Shown here: in pieces, positions 1 through 8,887 of the stretch
Layout: every line of letters starts with the position of its first letter
Numbering within the stretch: the first letter of the stretch is position 1
Assembly (NCBI GenBank): GCA_002709505.1
Contig: PARB01000082.1
Location: forward strand, 1 to 39,014
Origin: Paracoccaceae bacterium
GTDB taxonomy: Bacteria; Pseudomonadota; Alphaproteobacteria; Rhizobiales; Stappiaceae
Reading direction: 5' to 3'
Length of the DNA stretch: 39,014 nucleotides
Program-made: the position numbers and the translations under genes
Notes under the pieces: model-generated
Told to the model about the DNA's origin: nothing
The model's input: the letters and a program-made list of their open reading frames with translations, nothing else
Databases searched by the model: none

Positions 1-267
1 AATCGGATCGTCGGCGTTCTCCAGCTCCTGGTCGATCAGCAGATGATGATGCCCGGTCTTCTCCTTTTCCGTTCCAGCCGGCGCCACGCCCATGCCGCTC
101 AAGCCGAAGCGCACCAGCACCGGGCTCGTCACCCGCGCTCCGTCTTCCGGCGTGATGAAATAGACGGCGGCGCCCTCCGGCGCGGCCGTGCGGTGGTCGT
201 CGGCCTGGGCGGCAAGCGGTGCCAGCAGCAGTGCCGAGGCAAGGACAATGCTCGTCGAGATTTGCAT
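1..267 (-). CDS. DUF4399 domain exported protein (3' end outside window)
   Basis: The reading frame opens with ATG at 267 and is still open at base 1, so the C-terminus is missing. GGGAGGG lies just upstream of the start. The first 22 or so residues form a signal peptide (MQISTSIVLASALLLAPLAAQA), which predicts a periplasmic protein. The visible part reads AAVYFITPEDGARVTSP, then VLVRFGLSGMGVAPAG, then GHHHLLID. This order of a 'something inside the protein' strand, a short Gly/Val-rich strand and an HHHLL-type histidine cluster is typical of the DUF4399 family, whose function is unknown. The histidine cluster could bind metal, but that is inference. The gene is divergent from a DUF411 gene across a 161-base spacer that must hold both promoters. 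Confidence 0.75.
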   Translation of the reverse strand, partial: MQISTSIVLASALLLAPLAAQADDHRTAAPEGAAVYFITPEDGARVTSPVLVRFGLSGMGVAPAGTEKEKTGHHHLLIDQELENADDPI

Positions 268-428
268 GAAACCCTCCCGTTCCTCCTGTCCCCGCATGTT
301 GCGGGGTACCTCAAGACAGATATGCGGGCAGGTCCAGGGGGCAAGGGCGCGCCGGCATCGCTTGACCTTCCAGTAGCTGGAGGAGCTAGGGTCGCCCCCT
401 GTGATCAATCCAACAAGGACGCTCCCGC

Positions 429-875
429 ATGACACGACGCATTTTCGCAACCCTTGTCGCCGTCGGCCTGCTCTCGGCACCGGGCATGGCAATCGCGGCC
501 GAGGAAGTGACCGTGTGGAAATCCCCCTGGTGCGGATGCTGCGACGCCTGGGCCAACGGCATGCGCAAGGCCGGCTACCGCCTGACCATCGAGAACCGCG
601 AGGACATGTCTCCGGTGAAGACGCAGGTCGGAGTGCCGGCGGCGATGGAAGCCTGCCACACCGCCGTGATCGACGGCTATTTCGTGGAAGGACACGTGCC
701 CGTAGAGGCCGTCGCCAAGCTGATGAGCGAGCGTCCCGACATCGCCGGCATCGCCGTGCCGGGCATGCCGGCCGGCTCCATGGGCATGGGCGACGATCCG
801 AACGCGCACTACGACGTGCTCTCGCTCGCCCGCGACGGCTCGAGCGCCGTCTTCTATCAGGCCGGCGTGCGCTGA
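429..875 (+). CDS. DUF411 domain-containing exported metal-associated protein
   Basis: This 148-residue protein has a signal peptide (residues 1-24, ending GMAIAA) and is predicted to be periplasmic. The mature part starts with a thioredoxin-like strand, EVTVWKSPWCGCCDAW, placing Cys35, Cys37 and Cys38 in the position of a redox or metal-binding loop. It continues with the family motifs MEACHTAVIDGYFVEGHVP and GIAVPGMPAGSMGM. Length and motif order fit DUF411. Members are often found near copper-handling genes, and the Cys/His/Met content here is compatible with copper binding. No copper gene other than possibly the neighbouring DUF4399 gene is visible. AAGGA lies about 9 bases before the ATG. 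A hairpin follows the stop codon. Confidence 0.85.
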   Translation: MTRRIFATLVAVGLLSAPGMAIAAEEVTVWKSPWCGCCDAWANGMRKAGYRLTIENREDMSPVKTQVGVPAAMEACHTAVIDGYFVEGHVPVEAVAKLMSERPDIAGIAVPGMPAGSMGMGDDPNAHYDVLSLARDGSSAVFYQAGVR

Positions 876-886
876 ACCCGACCGTT

Positions 887-914
887 CTTCCGCCGGGCAA
901 ATGTCCGGCGGAAG
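887..914. terminator. Bidirectional hairpin between convergent genes
   Basis: A perfect 10-base-pair stem (CTTCCGCCGG / CCGGCGGAAG) with an 8-base loop lies in the 43-base gap between the convergent stops of the DUF411 gene (875) and the GT61 gene (919). There is no strong U-tract on either strand, so its role as a terminator is inferred from stem strength and position. Confidence 0.6.
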
Positions 915-918
915 CGCC

Positions 919-2070
919 TCAGCCGTCGAGCATCCGCCGCACAAGCACGGCGACATCGGCGGGATCGACGCCGAAGCCCGCATAGATCGGGTTTACCCCG
1001 TCCTCCTCGACCACGGAGGGAACGACGCCATAGGCGACCCCCGCCTGGGAGGCGAGATCCATGAAGCAGGGGTTGGCGTGGCCACGCGGCATCAGTTCGA
1101 CCAGCTTCGTTCCCGACCGGGCCCAGACGATGTTGGTCAGCCCGGCGCCATGCGGCGCGACAACGATCTCCGCGCTTGCGAACAAAGCGCGCTGGTCGGT
1201 CACCGTCAGGCTGGCGCAATCGACGACATCGAAGCCGAACGGGGCAAGCGCCTCAAGCACGGCGGCCTCGTTGAAGAGTGGACGCCGCAATGCGCCGCCC
1301 CGGGTGACATAGATGCGGCGTCCCGACGCCCCCGTTGCGGGAGCGTCCGACCTCGGCGCCCGCCAACCGCTGAGCTCGCGCAGGGCGGAGACGATCCAGT
1401 CGTGATTGCGGAACCCGCCCTTGGTCCGCACCGCAAGATGGAGCTTTTCCAGGACGAAGCCGTCGGCCGACGACAGGGGCACGATCCGCTCCTCGGGAAG
1501 GCCGCAGAGCCGCGCGATCTCCCTTTGCCAGCGCACGCCGTTCCAGGGCATCAGGACATTGCGGACCGACGACAGGTCGACGCCGCATTGCGCCAGGAAC
1601 CAGAGGTCAGACATCGCGTCGATCCAGAAGTGGAAATAGTTGTTGCAGTCCGCGAAATAGGCCCCGAGCAGGATGGTTTCGCCCTCAAGGGCCGTGACGC
1701 GCATTCTGGCGTCGAGCTTGCGCCGCAATGCCGGACGCAGGCCCGGATTCCAGTGGGTCTCGCACAGGGTTCGCAGCTTCGCCCCGGACAGGCGCAGCAG
1801 TCGTGCATGTTCGTCCGCGTCCGCACTGACATACGGCAACGACGAGACGCGCACCCCGTGTTCCTCGAGAACGCCGGCCGGCCCCTGCAGGGCGCCCGTC
1901 AAGTCTTCCCGCCGCCACACAAGCGGAGGGACGTTCAAACACCCCTCCTCCCGGAGCTCCGGCGTTGGCATCACCCCCTGGAGCCGCGCCGGCGCCGCGC
2001 GGAAGCCCGGACGGTGACGCGCATCGAGCGACAGGGCACGGTCGACCAGATCGATCAAACTGAAAAGCAC
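919..2070 (-). CDS. GT61-type (DUF563) glycosyltransferase
   Basis: The C-terminal half has the hallmarks of the GT61/DUF563 fold: HFWIDAMSDLWFL, MPWNGVRWQREIA, GRRIYVTRGG and the diagnostic APHGAGLTNIVWA, followed by ELMPRGHANPCF. Such enzymes move sugars from nucleotide donors in capsule, exopolysaccharide or O-antigen synthesis. I place the start at GTG 2070, giving 383 residues. The frame stays open further upstream to 2211, but that part would overlap the preceding gene and reads as low-complexity Arg-rich sequence. AGAGG lies 13 bases before this GTG, so the start is uncertain. The gene follows a UDP-glucuronate decarboxylase gene by 56 bases on the same strand, which makes UDP-xylose a plausible donor. 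I see no signal peptide, so it is probably cytoplasmic. Confidence 0.82.
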   Translation of the reverse strand: MLFSLIDLVDRALSLDARHRPGFRAAPARLQGVMPTPELREEGCLNVPPLVWRREDLTGALQGPAGVLEEHGVRVSSLPYVSADADEHARLLRLSGAKLRTLCETHWNPGLRPALRRKLDARMRVTALEGETILLGAYFADCNNYFHFWIDAMSDLWFLAQCGVDLSSVRNVLMPWNGVRWQREIARLCGLPEERIVPLSSADGFVLEKLHLAVRTKGGFRNHDWIVSALRELSGWRAPRSDAPATGASGRRIYVTRGGALRRPLFNEAAVLEALAPFGFDVVDCASLTVTDQRALFASAEIVVAPHGAGLTNIVWARSGTKLVELMPRGHANPCFMDLASQAGVAYGVVPSVVEEDGVNPIYAGFGVDPADVAVLVRRMLDG

Positions 2071-2126
2071 GTCCGCGAGCCGCCTCTTGTGTAGCGTGGT
2101 CCGCCGCCTGTCGTTGCCGGGCCGGA

Positions 2127-3095
2127 TCAGTCCCCGGCAAGGTCGGGATGATGCCGGAAATAGTCGATCGTCGTCCTGATCCCGTCTTCCAGGCCGACGG
2201 ACGGGTCCCATCCGAGCGCGGTGCGCGCAAGCCGGATATCCGGCTGCCTCTGCCTCGGATCATCCGCGGGAAGCGGCAGATAGACAAGCGACTCCGGCGC
2301 GGCCGTCTCCCGCAAGACGAGCTGCGCGAGATCGCGCATCGTGCATTCCCGCGGATTGCCGAGATTAACCGGGCCAATGGCGCCGCTGCCCGCCGACATC
2401 AGCCTGACGAGACCGTCCACCATGTCGGAGACGTAGCAGAACGAACGCGTCTGGCCGCCGTTCCCATAGATTGTGACAGGCTCGCCGCGCAGCGCCTGGA
2501 CGATGAAATTGGAGATGACGCGACCGTCGGCGCGCCGAAGCCGCGGGCCGTAGGTGTTGAAGATCCGCGCGACCCTGATGTCGACCCCGTATTGGCGATG
2601 GTAGTCGAAGAACAGGGTTTCGGCGCAACGCTTGCCCTCGTCGTAGCACGCGCGCGGCCCGGCGGGATTGACATTGCCCCAGTAGCCTTCCGGCTGCGGA
2701 TGCACCAGCGGATCGCCATAGATCTCGCTGGTCGAGGCCTGAAGGATCGGCACGCCGAGGCGCATCGCCAGGTCGAGCAAGTTGATGGCGCCGAGGACGG
2801 CGGTCTTCACGGTCTGCACCGGATCGCGCTGATAGTGCAGCGGCGAGGCCGGACAGGCCAGATTGTAGATCTCGTCGACCGCGACATCGAGCGGCGCTGT
2901 GACATCGTGCAGATGGAACGCGAACCGGGGATTGTCGTCGAGATGCGCGATGTTGCGCTTGCTCCCGGTCACCAGGTTGTCCACGCAGATCACCTCGTGG
3001 CCCTCGGCAAGCAAACGGTCGCTCAGATGCGAGCCGATGAAACCGGCACCGCCGGTGACAAGGATGCGTTTCCGGCTCTCGTTAAGCTGTGGCAT
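2127..3095 (-). CDS. UDP-glucuronate decarboxylase (UDP-xylose synthase), SDR family
   Basis: This 322-residue extended short-chain dehydrogenase/reductase has a Rossmann motif GGAGFIGS at residues 15-22, Asp39 at the end of strand 2 for NAD ribose binding, the catalytic STSE at 121-124, and Tyr151 and Lys155 of the YxxxK motif. [19 protein letters not shown] and [10 protein letters not shown] are characteristic of UDP-xylose synthases rather than UDP-glucose 4-epimerases. The reaction is NAD-dependent oxidation, decarboxylation and re-reduction of UDP-glucuronate to UDP-xylose in the cytoplasm. Length is normal for the bacterial single-domain enzyme. It precedes the GT61 gene and probably supplies its donor. 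dTDP-glucose dehydratase or another epimerase is less likely. Confidence 0.88.
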   Translation of the reverse strand: MPQLNESRKRILVTGGAGFIGSHLSDRLLAEGHEVICVDNLVTGSKRNIAHLDDNPRFAFHLHDVTAPLDVAVDEIYNLACPASPLHYQRDPVQTVKTAVLGAINLLDLAMRLGVPILQASTSEIYGDPLVHPQPEGYWGNVNPAGPRACYDEGKRCAETLFFDYHRQYGVDIRVARIFNTYGPRLRRADGRVISNFIVQALRGEPVTIYGNGGQTRSFCYVSDMVDGLVRLMSAGSGAIGPVNLGNPRECTMRDLAQLVLRETAAPESLVYLPLPADDPRQRQPDIRLARTALGWDPSVGLEDGIRTTIDYFRHHPDLAGD

Positions 3096-3125
3096 TGCAG
3101 CCTTGCTCCAAAACTGAAGATGCGA

Positions 3126-3141
3126 GCCGGTCCGGACCGGC
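3126..3141. repeat. Perfect 16-base palindrome
   Basis: GCCGGTCCGGACCGGC is fully self-complementary. It sits in the 110-base gap between the end of the ABC permease gene and the start of the decarboxylase gene on the minus strand. It is followed by two copies of GCTCCGGTC. It could be an operator or part of a terminator for the transporter operon; nothing in the sequence decides between them. Confidence 0.4.
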
Positions 3142-3205
3142 CGTTGGTGCCGCTCCGGTCTGCTCCGGTCCGCTCAACGGCGGGTCGGCCCCGCAAGGAC
3201 GGGAA

Positions 3206-4075
3206 TCAGCTGCGCCAGCGCAAAAGCCACCGTTCGGCGCGCCCGATCAGCCACCCAACGATCAGCCCCATCGCGGAGAGGATCGCGACGCCTGCCAGAA
3301 GCTGATCGGTGGCGAACAGGCTTCCCGCCATCAGGATGAAGGCGCCGACGCCGTATTCCGCGCCGATCATTTCCGCCGCGACCAGCAGGATGATCGCGAT
3401 CGACGCGGAAATGCGCGCGCCCGACAGGATCGCCGGCATGGCGCCGGGAAGGATGATCTTGCGCACGATCGACCACCAGGACAGCCCGAAGGATTGCCCC
3501 ATGCGCACCAGCGAACGGTCGACATTGTCGACGCCGCCGGATGTGGCAATCACCGTGGGAAAGAACGAGCCGAACAGGATCGTCGCGACCTTCGATCCCT
3601 CGCCGATCCCGAACCAGATGACGAAGAGCGGCAACAGCGCGATCTTCGGGATCGGAAACAGCGCCGAGACCAGCGGCATCAGGCCCGCGCGGGCGAGAGA
3701 GAACAGGCCGATCATCAGCCCGACCGCAACGCCTAGCGACATGCCGAGCGTCCAGCCGACAATCAGGCGCTGCAGCGACGCACCGAGATGGCGCCAGAGC
3801 TGGCCCGTCTCGACCAGCTGGCGAAACGCCTCGAAGGCCTCGCTCGGCGCCGGCAGGACGAGGTTGGATATCACACCGCTTTGCGATCCCGCCTCCCACA
3901 GCACAAGGATCGCCGCGAACACCAGCGGGCCAACGAAACGCACACGCACTGGACGGAACCCGCCGCCGCGAAAGGGCACGGGCTGCAGCCGGGTGTCCGC
4001 CGCCTCCGGCGACGCGTCTGCGCCTGCGGGTTCGCCGCGCGCGGACGCCTTGGCGGATGTGTCAGACAGTGTCAT
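3206..4075 (-). CDS. ABC importer permease, SsuC/TauC-like
   Basis: This 289-residue inner-membrane protein has about six hydrophobic segments. The first is FVGPLVFAAILVLWEAGS near residue 50 and the last AGVAILSAMGLIVGWLIG near the C-terminus. The EAA-type loop for contact with the ATPase reads ARMGQSFGLSWWSIVRKIILPGAMPAI-like (residues 190-215), matching the BPD_transp_1 family and the nitrate/sulfonate/taurine subgroup. A polar, Ala/Pro-rich N-terminal tail of about 45 residues precedes the first helix. The start is ATG 4075, which overlaps the last 14 bases of the ATPase gene, so the two are translationally coupled. Substrate cannot be read from the sequence. Confidence 0.87.
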   Translation of the reverse strand: MTLSDTSAKASARGEPAGADASPEAADTRLQPVPFRGGGFRPVRVRFVGPLVFAAILVLWEAGSQSGVISNLVLPAPSEAFEAFRQLVETGQLWRHLGASLQRLIVGWTLGMSLGVAVGLMIGLFSLARAGLMPLVSALFPIPKIALLPLFVIWFGIGEGSKVATILFGSFFPTVIATSGGVDNVDRSLVRMGQSFGLSWWSIVRKIILPGAMPAILSGARISASIAIILLVAAEMIGAEYGVGAFILMAGSLFATDQLLAGVAILSAMGLIVGWLIGRAERWLLRWRS

Positions 4076-4835
4076 CGGCAAGCTCCCGGTCGGCGGCCCG
4101 CGCCTCGTCGCGCAGCAGCTGCCACAGATCGCGCTGGATCGCGTCGAGCTTCGCGTCCGCCTGCTGGCGGTCGGCGAGATCGCGATCGATCTCGACGATC
4201 TCGCGGATCCGCCCGGGACGGCGCGACAGAACGACGATCTTGTGGCCGAGCCGTACGGCCTCGGCCAGATTGTGGGTGACATAGCAGGCTGTGAAGCGCT
4301 CGCGCTGCCACAGGCCGACGAGATCGTCCATCAGGAGTTCGCGCGTCTGGCTGTCGAGCGCCGACAGCGGCTCGTCCATCAGCATCACCGCCGGGCGCAC
4401 GCTGAGCGCGCGGGCAATCGCCACGCGCTGCTTCATGCCGCCAGAGAGCTGGCGCGGCAGCGCGGCCTTGAAGTCGCTCAGGCCGGTGCGTGCCAGCACG
4501 TCGTCGATGACCTCGCGCCGCTCGGCCGCCGACAGCCCGTGGTCCTCCAGCACCAGCGAGACGTTGCCCTCGACCGTGCGCCAGGGCAGCAACGCGAAAT
4601 CCTGGAAGACATAGGTCAGCGGATTGAGCGATCCGGCCGGCGGCGCGCCGGCGAGCAGCACCTCGCCGGCGTCGGGACGTTCCAGCCCGCCGATGAAGCG
4701 CAGAAGGGTCGACTTGCCGCAGCCCGATGGCCCGATGATGCACACGATCTCGCCCTCGCCGACGGCGAGATCGATGTCGCGGAGAACCTGGGTGTCGCCA
4801 TAGGTGTGCGACACCCCGCGCAGCAGCAAATCCAT
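4062..4835 (-). CDS. ABC importer ATP-binding protein, SsuB/TauB-like
   Basis: This 257-residue nucleotide-binding subunit has Walker A GPSGCGKST at residues 35-43, a Q-loop Gln78 in VFQDFALLPW, signature LSGGMKQR at 130-137, Walker B VMLMDEP with Asp154 and Glu155, and the switch His189 in YVTHN. The FQDFALLPW segment is usual in the nitrate/sulfonate/taurine importer class. It hydrolyses ATP at the cytoplasmic face to power uptake with the downstream permease and the upstream binding protein. It starts 30 bases after the binding-protein stop and overlaps the permease start, indicating one operon. Confidence 0.92.
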   Translation of the reverse strand: MDLLLRGVSHTYGDTQVLRDIDLAVGEGEIVCIIGPSGCGKSTLLRFIGGLERPDAGEVLLAGAPPAGSLNPLTYVFQDFALLPWRTVEGNVSLVLEDHGLSAAERREVIDDVLARTGLSDFKAALPRQLSGGMKQRVAIARALSVRPAVMLMDEPLSALDSQTRELLMDDLVGLWQRERFTACYVTHNLAEAVRLGHKIVVLSRRPGRIREIVEIDRDLADRQQADAKLDAIQRDLWQLLRDEARAADRELADDTV

Positions 4836-4865
4836 GAAACGGTCCAGACCTTTGTCGGCGTGTCG

Positions 4866-5900
4866 TCAGTCCGTCTCGACGAAGCTGCTGTCGACCAGCA
4901 TCTCGAGCGTCACCGAGGACGGCACCAGGTTTTCCGACTTGAACCACTCGAGCTGGTCGGAGACGGAGGCAAGGTTCAGCCGCGCGCCTTCGTTGATGCG
5001 CATCGCGCCGTTGCGGATGGAGGGGGCGGCCTTGTCAAACGGACGGTCGGCATAGACATACTTGTGGATCAGGCGAACCATGTCCTCGGCTTCCTGCTCG
5101 CTCACCGTCTTGTCGACCAGCGCGGCGTTGAAGTCGGCGGCGCCCTTGGCAAAGGCGGTGAGGAAGCGCTTCACCAGATCCGGCCGCTCGGTGGTGTTCG
5201 CCGTCGAGGTGAAGACCGTGGTAACCTGATAGTCCGGGATATAATCGGCGATCATGCCGATCGGCTCGATCTCGGGTCCGGCGGCGATGGCCTTGGCGAT
5301 ATGGGGAACGATGGTCCAGGCGTCGATCTGGCCCGTCTTCAACGCGCCGATCACCGCCCCCACCTTCTGCAGCGGACGCAGGGTGATCTCGGAGCGGGGA
5401 ATGCCTTCCTTGTCGGCGATCTTGTGCACCATGTAGTGGAAGGATGACCCGGTCTGCGTGATGCCGAAGCTCTTGCCGGCAAGCGCGGCCGGGCTGGTCA
5501 GGCCCGCATCATAGGCGGCCTTGGAGGCCAGGATCATCTGGCCGTCGATACCGGGCTCTTCCTGCAGGGCGCCGCCGACGACCTTGATCGCACCCTTTTC
5601 CGCCAGGTTGATCAACCCGCCGGAAATCGCGGTGATGCCGAAATCGACGTCGCCGGAGGCAATCGCCACGGCCATCGGCTGGGCCGCCTGGAAGAAGGTG
5701 AACTCAACGTCGAGCCCCTCGTCCGCGAAATAGCCGCGCTCGAAGGCGACGAAGCTTGCCGCATGCGAGGTGAAACGCAGCGCGCCGACATTCACCTTGT
5801 CTGCGGCGGCAGCGGGCGCGACGGGCGCCAGCGCGCAGGCCGTGGCAAGCGCCGTCGCGGCCAGGGTTTTCAGCATGGAACGTTTGGAGAGCTTCGTCAT
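4866..5900 (-). CDS. ABC importer periplasmic binding protein, NMT1/SsuA-like
   Basis: This 344-residue protein has a signal peptide with an Arg/Lys-rich n-region and cleavage near residue 33 (APAAA/ADK). The mature part is a type 2 periplasmic binding fold: VNVGALRFTSHAASFVAFE, GYFADEGLDVEF, ASGDVDFGITAISGG, AGKSFGITQTGSSFHYM and VGAVIGALKTGQIDAW. These match the NMT1/THI5-like and SsuA families that bind sulfonates, taurine, nitrate or pyrimidine precursors. Which one cannot be told here. GGGAGG lies 6 bases before the ATG. It is first in a three-gene operon with ATPase and permease, the usual order for a high-affinity importer. Confidence 0.87.
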   Translation of the reverse strand: MTKLSKRSMLKTLAATALATACALAPVAPAAAADKVNVGALRFTSHAASFVAFERGYFADEGLDVEFTFFQAAQPMAVAIASGDVDFGITAISGGLINLAEKGAIKVVGGALQEEPGIDGQMILASKAAYDAGLTSPAALAGKSFGITQTGSSFHYMVHKIADKEGIPRSEITLRPLQKVGAVIGALKTGQIDAWTIVPHIAKAIAAGPEIEPIGMIADYIPDYQVTTVFTSTANTTERPDLVKRFLTAFAKGAADFNAALVDKTVSEQEAEDMVRLIHKYVYADRPFDKAAPSIRNGAMRINEGARLNLASVSDQLEWFKSENLVPSSVTLEMLVDSSFVETD

Positions 5901-5963
5901 GGTGTCCTCCCGGAGCGCGGTTCACGCAGGGGCCAATGACCACCGCATCCGCAGGTTATTCGA

Positions 5964-5981
5964 GATTGGCCGAAGATTGGC
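5964..5981 (-). promoter_or_regulatory. Direct repeat upstream of importer operon
   Basis: Two GATTGGC copies (GCCAATC on the coding strand) lie 11 bases apart, one helical turn, about 65-80 bases before the binding-protein start. The layout resembles a tandem activator or repressor site, but no family-specific consensus is recognised. Confidence 0.3.
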
Positions 5982-6062
5982 GATTTCGGCGGGTGGGCAG
6001 GTGATCCCAGCAAACCGGGAATGTCAATCCGCAAGCCCCTCTGCCCACAGATCCCCGCATCC

Positions 6063-6096
6063 CAAAAAGACAAGGCCGGCGCAGGGCCGGCCTTGT
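6063..6096 (-). terminator. Intrinsic terminator of the chemoreceptor operon
   Basis: A perfect 11-base-pair stem (ACAAGGCCGGC / GCCGGCCTTGT, 6070-6096) with a 5-base loop is followed on the minus strand by CTTTTTGGG. It lies 26 bases beyond the chemoreceptor stop at 6122. Stem plus U-tract makes this one of the clearest intrinsic terminators in the window. Confidence 0.85.
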
Positions 6097-6121
6097 GCAT
6101 CGCTGTCACGGGCAGGATCGA

Positions 6122-8248
6122 TCAGGCTGCCGACACCTCGCTCAAGAAACGGTCGACGGTCTGGCGCAATGCCACCGCCCGTTCGCTGACGTCGCCCGAG
6201 GCGGTCAGCACCTCGGTTGCCGACTGGCTCGTCTCCTGCACCTGCTGGGTGATGTTGGTCATCGCCTCGGTGACCTCACGGGTGCCGCGTGCGGCCTCCT
6301 GCACGCTGCCGGAGATCTCGCCGGTGGCCGCGCCCTGCTGCTCGACGGCTGCCGCAATCGAGTTTGTGTATTCGCTGACGCTGCCCATCGTGGTGCTGAT
6401 CTCGCCGATCGCGCCGACGGCTTCCTGGGTGGCACCCTGGATCGCCGAGATCTGGGCGCTGATCTCCTCCGTCGCCTTGGAGGTCTGGGTGGCGAGTTCC
6501 TTCACCTCCGCGGCGACGACCGCAAAGCCCTTGCCGGCATCTCCGGCGCGCGCCGCCTCGATGGTCGCGTTCAGCGCCAGGAGGTTGGTCTGTTCGGCGA
6601 TGTCGGTAATGAGTTTCACCACGTCGCCGATGCGCTGTGCCGCCTCGGCCAGTCCGCCGATCTTGGCGTTGGTGCTTTCCGCACTGGTGACCGCACCGCC
6701 GACGATCTCGGTCGCATTGGACACCTGACGGCCGATTTCCTGGATCGACGCGGCCAGTTCCTCCGCCGCCGAGGCGACGGTCTGCACATTGCCGGAGGTC
6801 TGTTCGGCCGCGGCCGCGGCCGTATTGGCGCCGCCGGAGGCCTGTTCGGCCACCGCAGTGAGCGCCCGGGCGGTGCCCTGCATCTGCCCGGCGTTGGCGG
6901 TCACGGCATCGAGCATCTCGCCGACCTCGCCGCGGAAGCGCTCGATCAGCTCCGACACCCGCCGGGCGCGCTCTTCCGTCTCGCGCCGGCCGGCGTTCTG
7001 CTCCTCCGCCAGCGCATGGCGCTCGATGGCATTGTCGCGGAAGACGACCACGGAGCGGGTCATGGCGTCGATCTCGTCGGCCTGCCTGTCCTCGGGAAGA
7101 TCAACCTCGGTGTTTCCGCCGGCAAGCCCTTCCATCGCGCCCGAAAGCCGGCTGATGCGCACCGTCAGGGCCCGCGAGAAATGGATCCCGACCGCAAGCG
7201 CGACGCCGACCGCGGCCAGCGTGATGATCAGGATCCAGTTGCGCAGCGACGCCAGCGGCGCAAAGAGCTCCTCGGTCGTCTGGCTCACCACCAGCGCGTA
7301 AGGCTTGCCCAGGAAGCTGAGCGGGACGATCGCGGCTTCCACTTCCGTGCCCTTGAAGTCCGCCATCGTGACATAACGGGGTCCGGACCCGATTGCCTCG
7401 CGGACCTCGGGGCGGTCGAGATCGGCAGACAGAAGCTCGTTGACCTCGGCCGTGCGCAGGCTGTCGTTCTGCAGCAGGCCCGCCTCGTTCACCAGATTGA
7501 TATCGCCGGTCTCGCCGAGACCCGCGTAATTCGCCAGGACCGTACCGATACCGGCGGTCGGCATTTCATAGACGATGACGCCGAGCGTCTTGCTCCCGAG
7601 CGTGATCGGGGACGCAATATGCCCGGCAGGCAGCCCGCCCTTCGGCGCATAGGCGCCCAGGTCTTCCAGATGCGCGGTGCCGCCCTCGCTCGCCGCGGCC
7701 GCCTCGAACACCTTGGCCAGCGTGGTGTCGCTCCAGGCCGGATCGCGCAGGTTGGCGGCGAAATCGTCGCGCTTCTTGACCGAATAGATCACATTGCCTT
7801 GCGGATCGACGAGCATCAGGTCGCCGAGACCGTAGTCGGCGACATGACGGCGCATGATCGGATGGACCTTGCGGTGCTCGCGGTCGTAGGGCTTGCGCCC
7901 GGCCCGGTCCAATTCGTCGCGCTTGTCGGGTTCGTTCGGGTTCTCGGTGATATAGGCCTGGATCAGCGCCTGCGCGGGCTGATCGCCCGCCTTGCTCCAG
8001 CCGCCCGAAAGCCCCGCCAGCGCGCCGAGCACGGTCTTGCTGTCCGCAAAGGACACAAGTCCCGACTGAAGCCCGGCCAGATAGTCCTCAAGCGCGCTCT
8101 TGCGGTTTTCGGCAAGCGCCGTGAGGCGTTCCTCAGAAAGCGACTGGACGGTGGAAGCGCCTGTCGCATAGCTGGCGATCCCGACCACCGCGGAACACAT
8201 CAGCGAAAGACCGACGATGATGGCCGGCAGCTTCACGGAAATTTTCAA
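6122..8248 (-). CDS. Methyl-accepting chemotaxis protein
   Basis: This is a 708-residue receptor. The first helix (about 5-27, [17 protein letters not shown]) is followed by a periplasmic sensing region of some 300 residues with PDC/Cache-like segments ([29 protein letters not shown]). A second helix lies at about 337-358 ([18 protein letters not shown]), then HAMP to about 412, then the signalling coiled coil. The conserved hairpin tip, [20 protein letters not shown] followed by [13 protein letters not shown], lies near 545-575 and would contact CheW and CheA. There is no C-terminal pentapeptide tether for CheR. I chose TTG 8248, because GGGAG sits 8 bases before it and the frame upstream lacks receptor-like sequence. 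It lies 66 bases after a periplasmic sensor-like gene. Confidence 0.93.
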   Translation of the reverse strand: MKISVKLPAIIVGLSLMCSAVVGIASYATGASTVQSLSEERLTALAENRKSALEDYLAGLQSGLVSFADSKTVLGALAGLSGGWSKAGDQPAQALIQAYITENPNEPDKRDELDRAGRKPYDREHRKVHPIMRRHVADYGLGDLMLVDPQGNVIYSVKKRDDFAANLRDPAWSDTTLAKVFEAAAASEGGTAHLEDLGAYAPKGGLPAGHIASPITLGSKTLGVIVYEMPTAGIGTVLANYAGLGETGDINLVNEAGLLQNDSLRTAEVNELLSADLDRPEVREAIGSGPRYVTMADFKGTEVEAAIVPLSFLGKPYALVVSQTTEELFAPLASLRNWILIITLAAVGVALAVGIHFSRALTVRISRLSGAMEGLAGGNTEVDLPEDRQADEIDAMTRSVVVFRDNAIERHALAEEQNAGRRETEERARRVSELIERFRGEVGEMLDAVTANAGQMQGTARALTAVAEQASGGANTAAAAAEQTSGNVQTVASAAEELAASIQEIGRQVSNATEIVGGAVTSAESTNAKIGGLAEAAQRIGDVVKLITDIAEQTNLLALNATIEAARAGDAGKGFAVVAAEVKELATQTSKATEEISAQISAIQGATQEAVGAIGEISTTMGSVSEYTNSIAAAVEQQGAATGEISGSVQEAARGTREVTEAMTNITQQVQETSQSATEVLTASGDVSERAVALRQTVDRFLSEVSAA

Positions 8249-8314
8249 GACACGATCTCCCGACGGAACTGGGTCAGCGGCGAGGCGGCGCACCGCCCCG
8301 CTCGCCAAGGGTTG

Positions 8315-8887
8315 TCAGAGCTTGTCGACGTTCACACCGAAGGTCACCGCGCCGATCACCGCGCCGCTGTCGGGATCGACAACCGACACGCTGACCTGGC
8401 TCTGCACCGTCTGGGTCGACTCGTCTTCCTCAAGCTCGCTGATGTGGACCGCGCCCGGACCGACCGAATAGGTCTGCTGCCACTTGTCCTCGTCGCCCTG
8501 CCAGTAGTCGGAGGTCACATCGCTCTGGCCGACGTTCAGACCCTTGGCATCCATCACGAAAATCTCGGTGAACAGGCCGTCGCTGCCGTCCTGCACATCC
8601 ATCAGGTAACCGGACACCTCGCTGTCGAGCGCGGCATCGATCATCGGCTGATCGGCTGCGTCCGCCTGCGCACGCCAGGTCTTGTCGAGCTCGTCGATCT
8701 TGGCCTGGTCGTAGGCGGCGGTCGTTTCGTTCTGGGCCTTCACCGCGCTGATGACCTCGGGAGCCGATGCGATTTCCGCAATCTTCCCCTTCGCAAGCGC
8801 GCTGAGTTCGGCTTCGAACTGGTTGGCGCTGGCAACACCGGTCATGGCCAGAAACCCGATTGCGGATGCAAGTACATATTTTTTCAT
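8315..8887 (-). CDS. Small secreted PDC/Cache-like sensor protein
   Basis: This 190-residue protein starts at ATG 8887 behind AAGGGG. Residues 1-22 are a signal peptide (ending GVASA/NQF). The rest has no membrane helix, so it should be a soluble periplasmic protein. The segments FTEIFVMDAKGLNVGQSDVT, DYWQGDEDKWQQTYS and VSVVDPDSGAVIGAVTFGVN resemble a single PDC/Cache ligand-binding domain, in which 'D..G..VG....T.DYWQGDE' and a terminal GA-type strand are common. It is encoded just before the chemoreceptor on the same strand. A role as a ligand-binding partner of that receptor is inference. No enzymatic motif is seen. Confidence 0.75.
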   Translation of the reverse strand: MKKYVLASAIGFLAMTGVASANQFEAELSALAKGKIAEIASAPEVISAVKAQNETTAAYDQAKIDELDKTWRAQADAADQPMIDAALDSEVSGYLMDVQDGSDGLFTEIFVMDAKGLNVGQSDVTSDYWQGDEDKWQQTYSVGPGAVHISELEEDESTQTVQSQVSVSVVDPDSGAVIGAVTFGVNVDKL

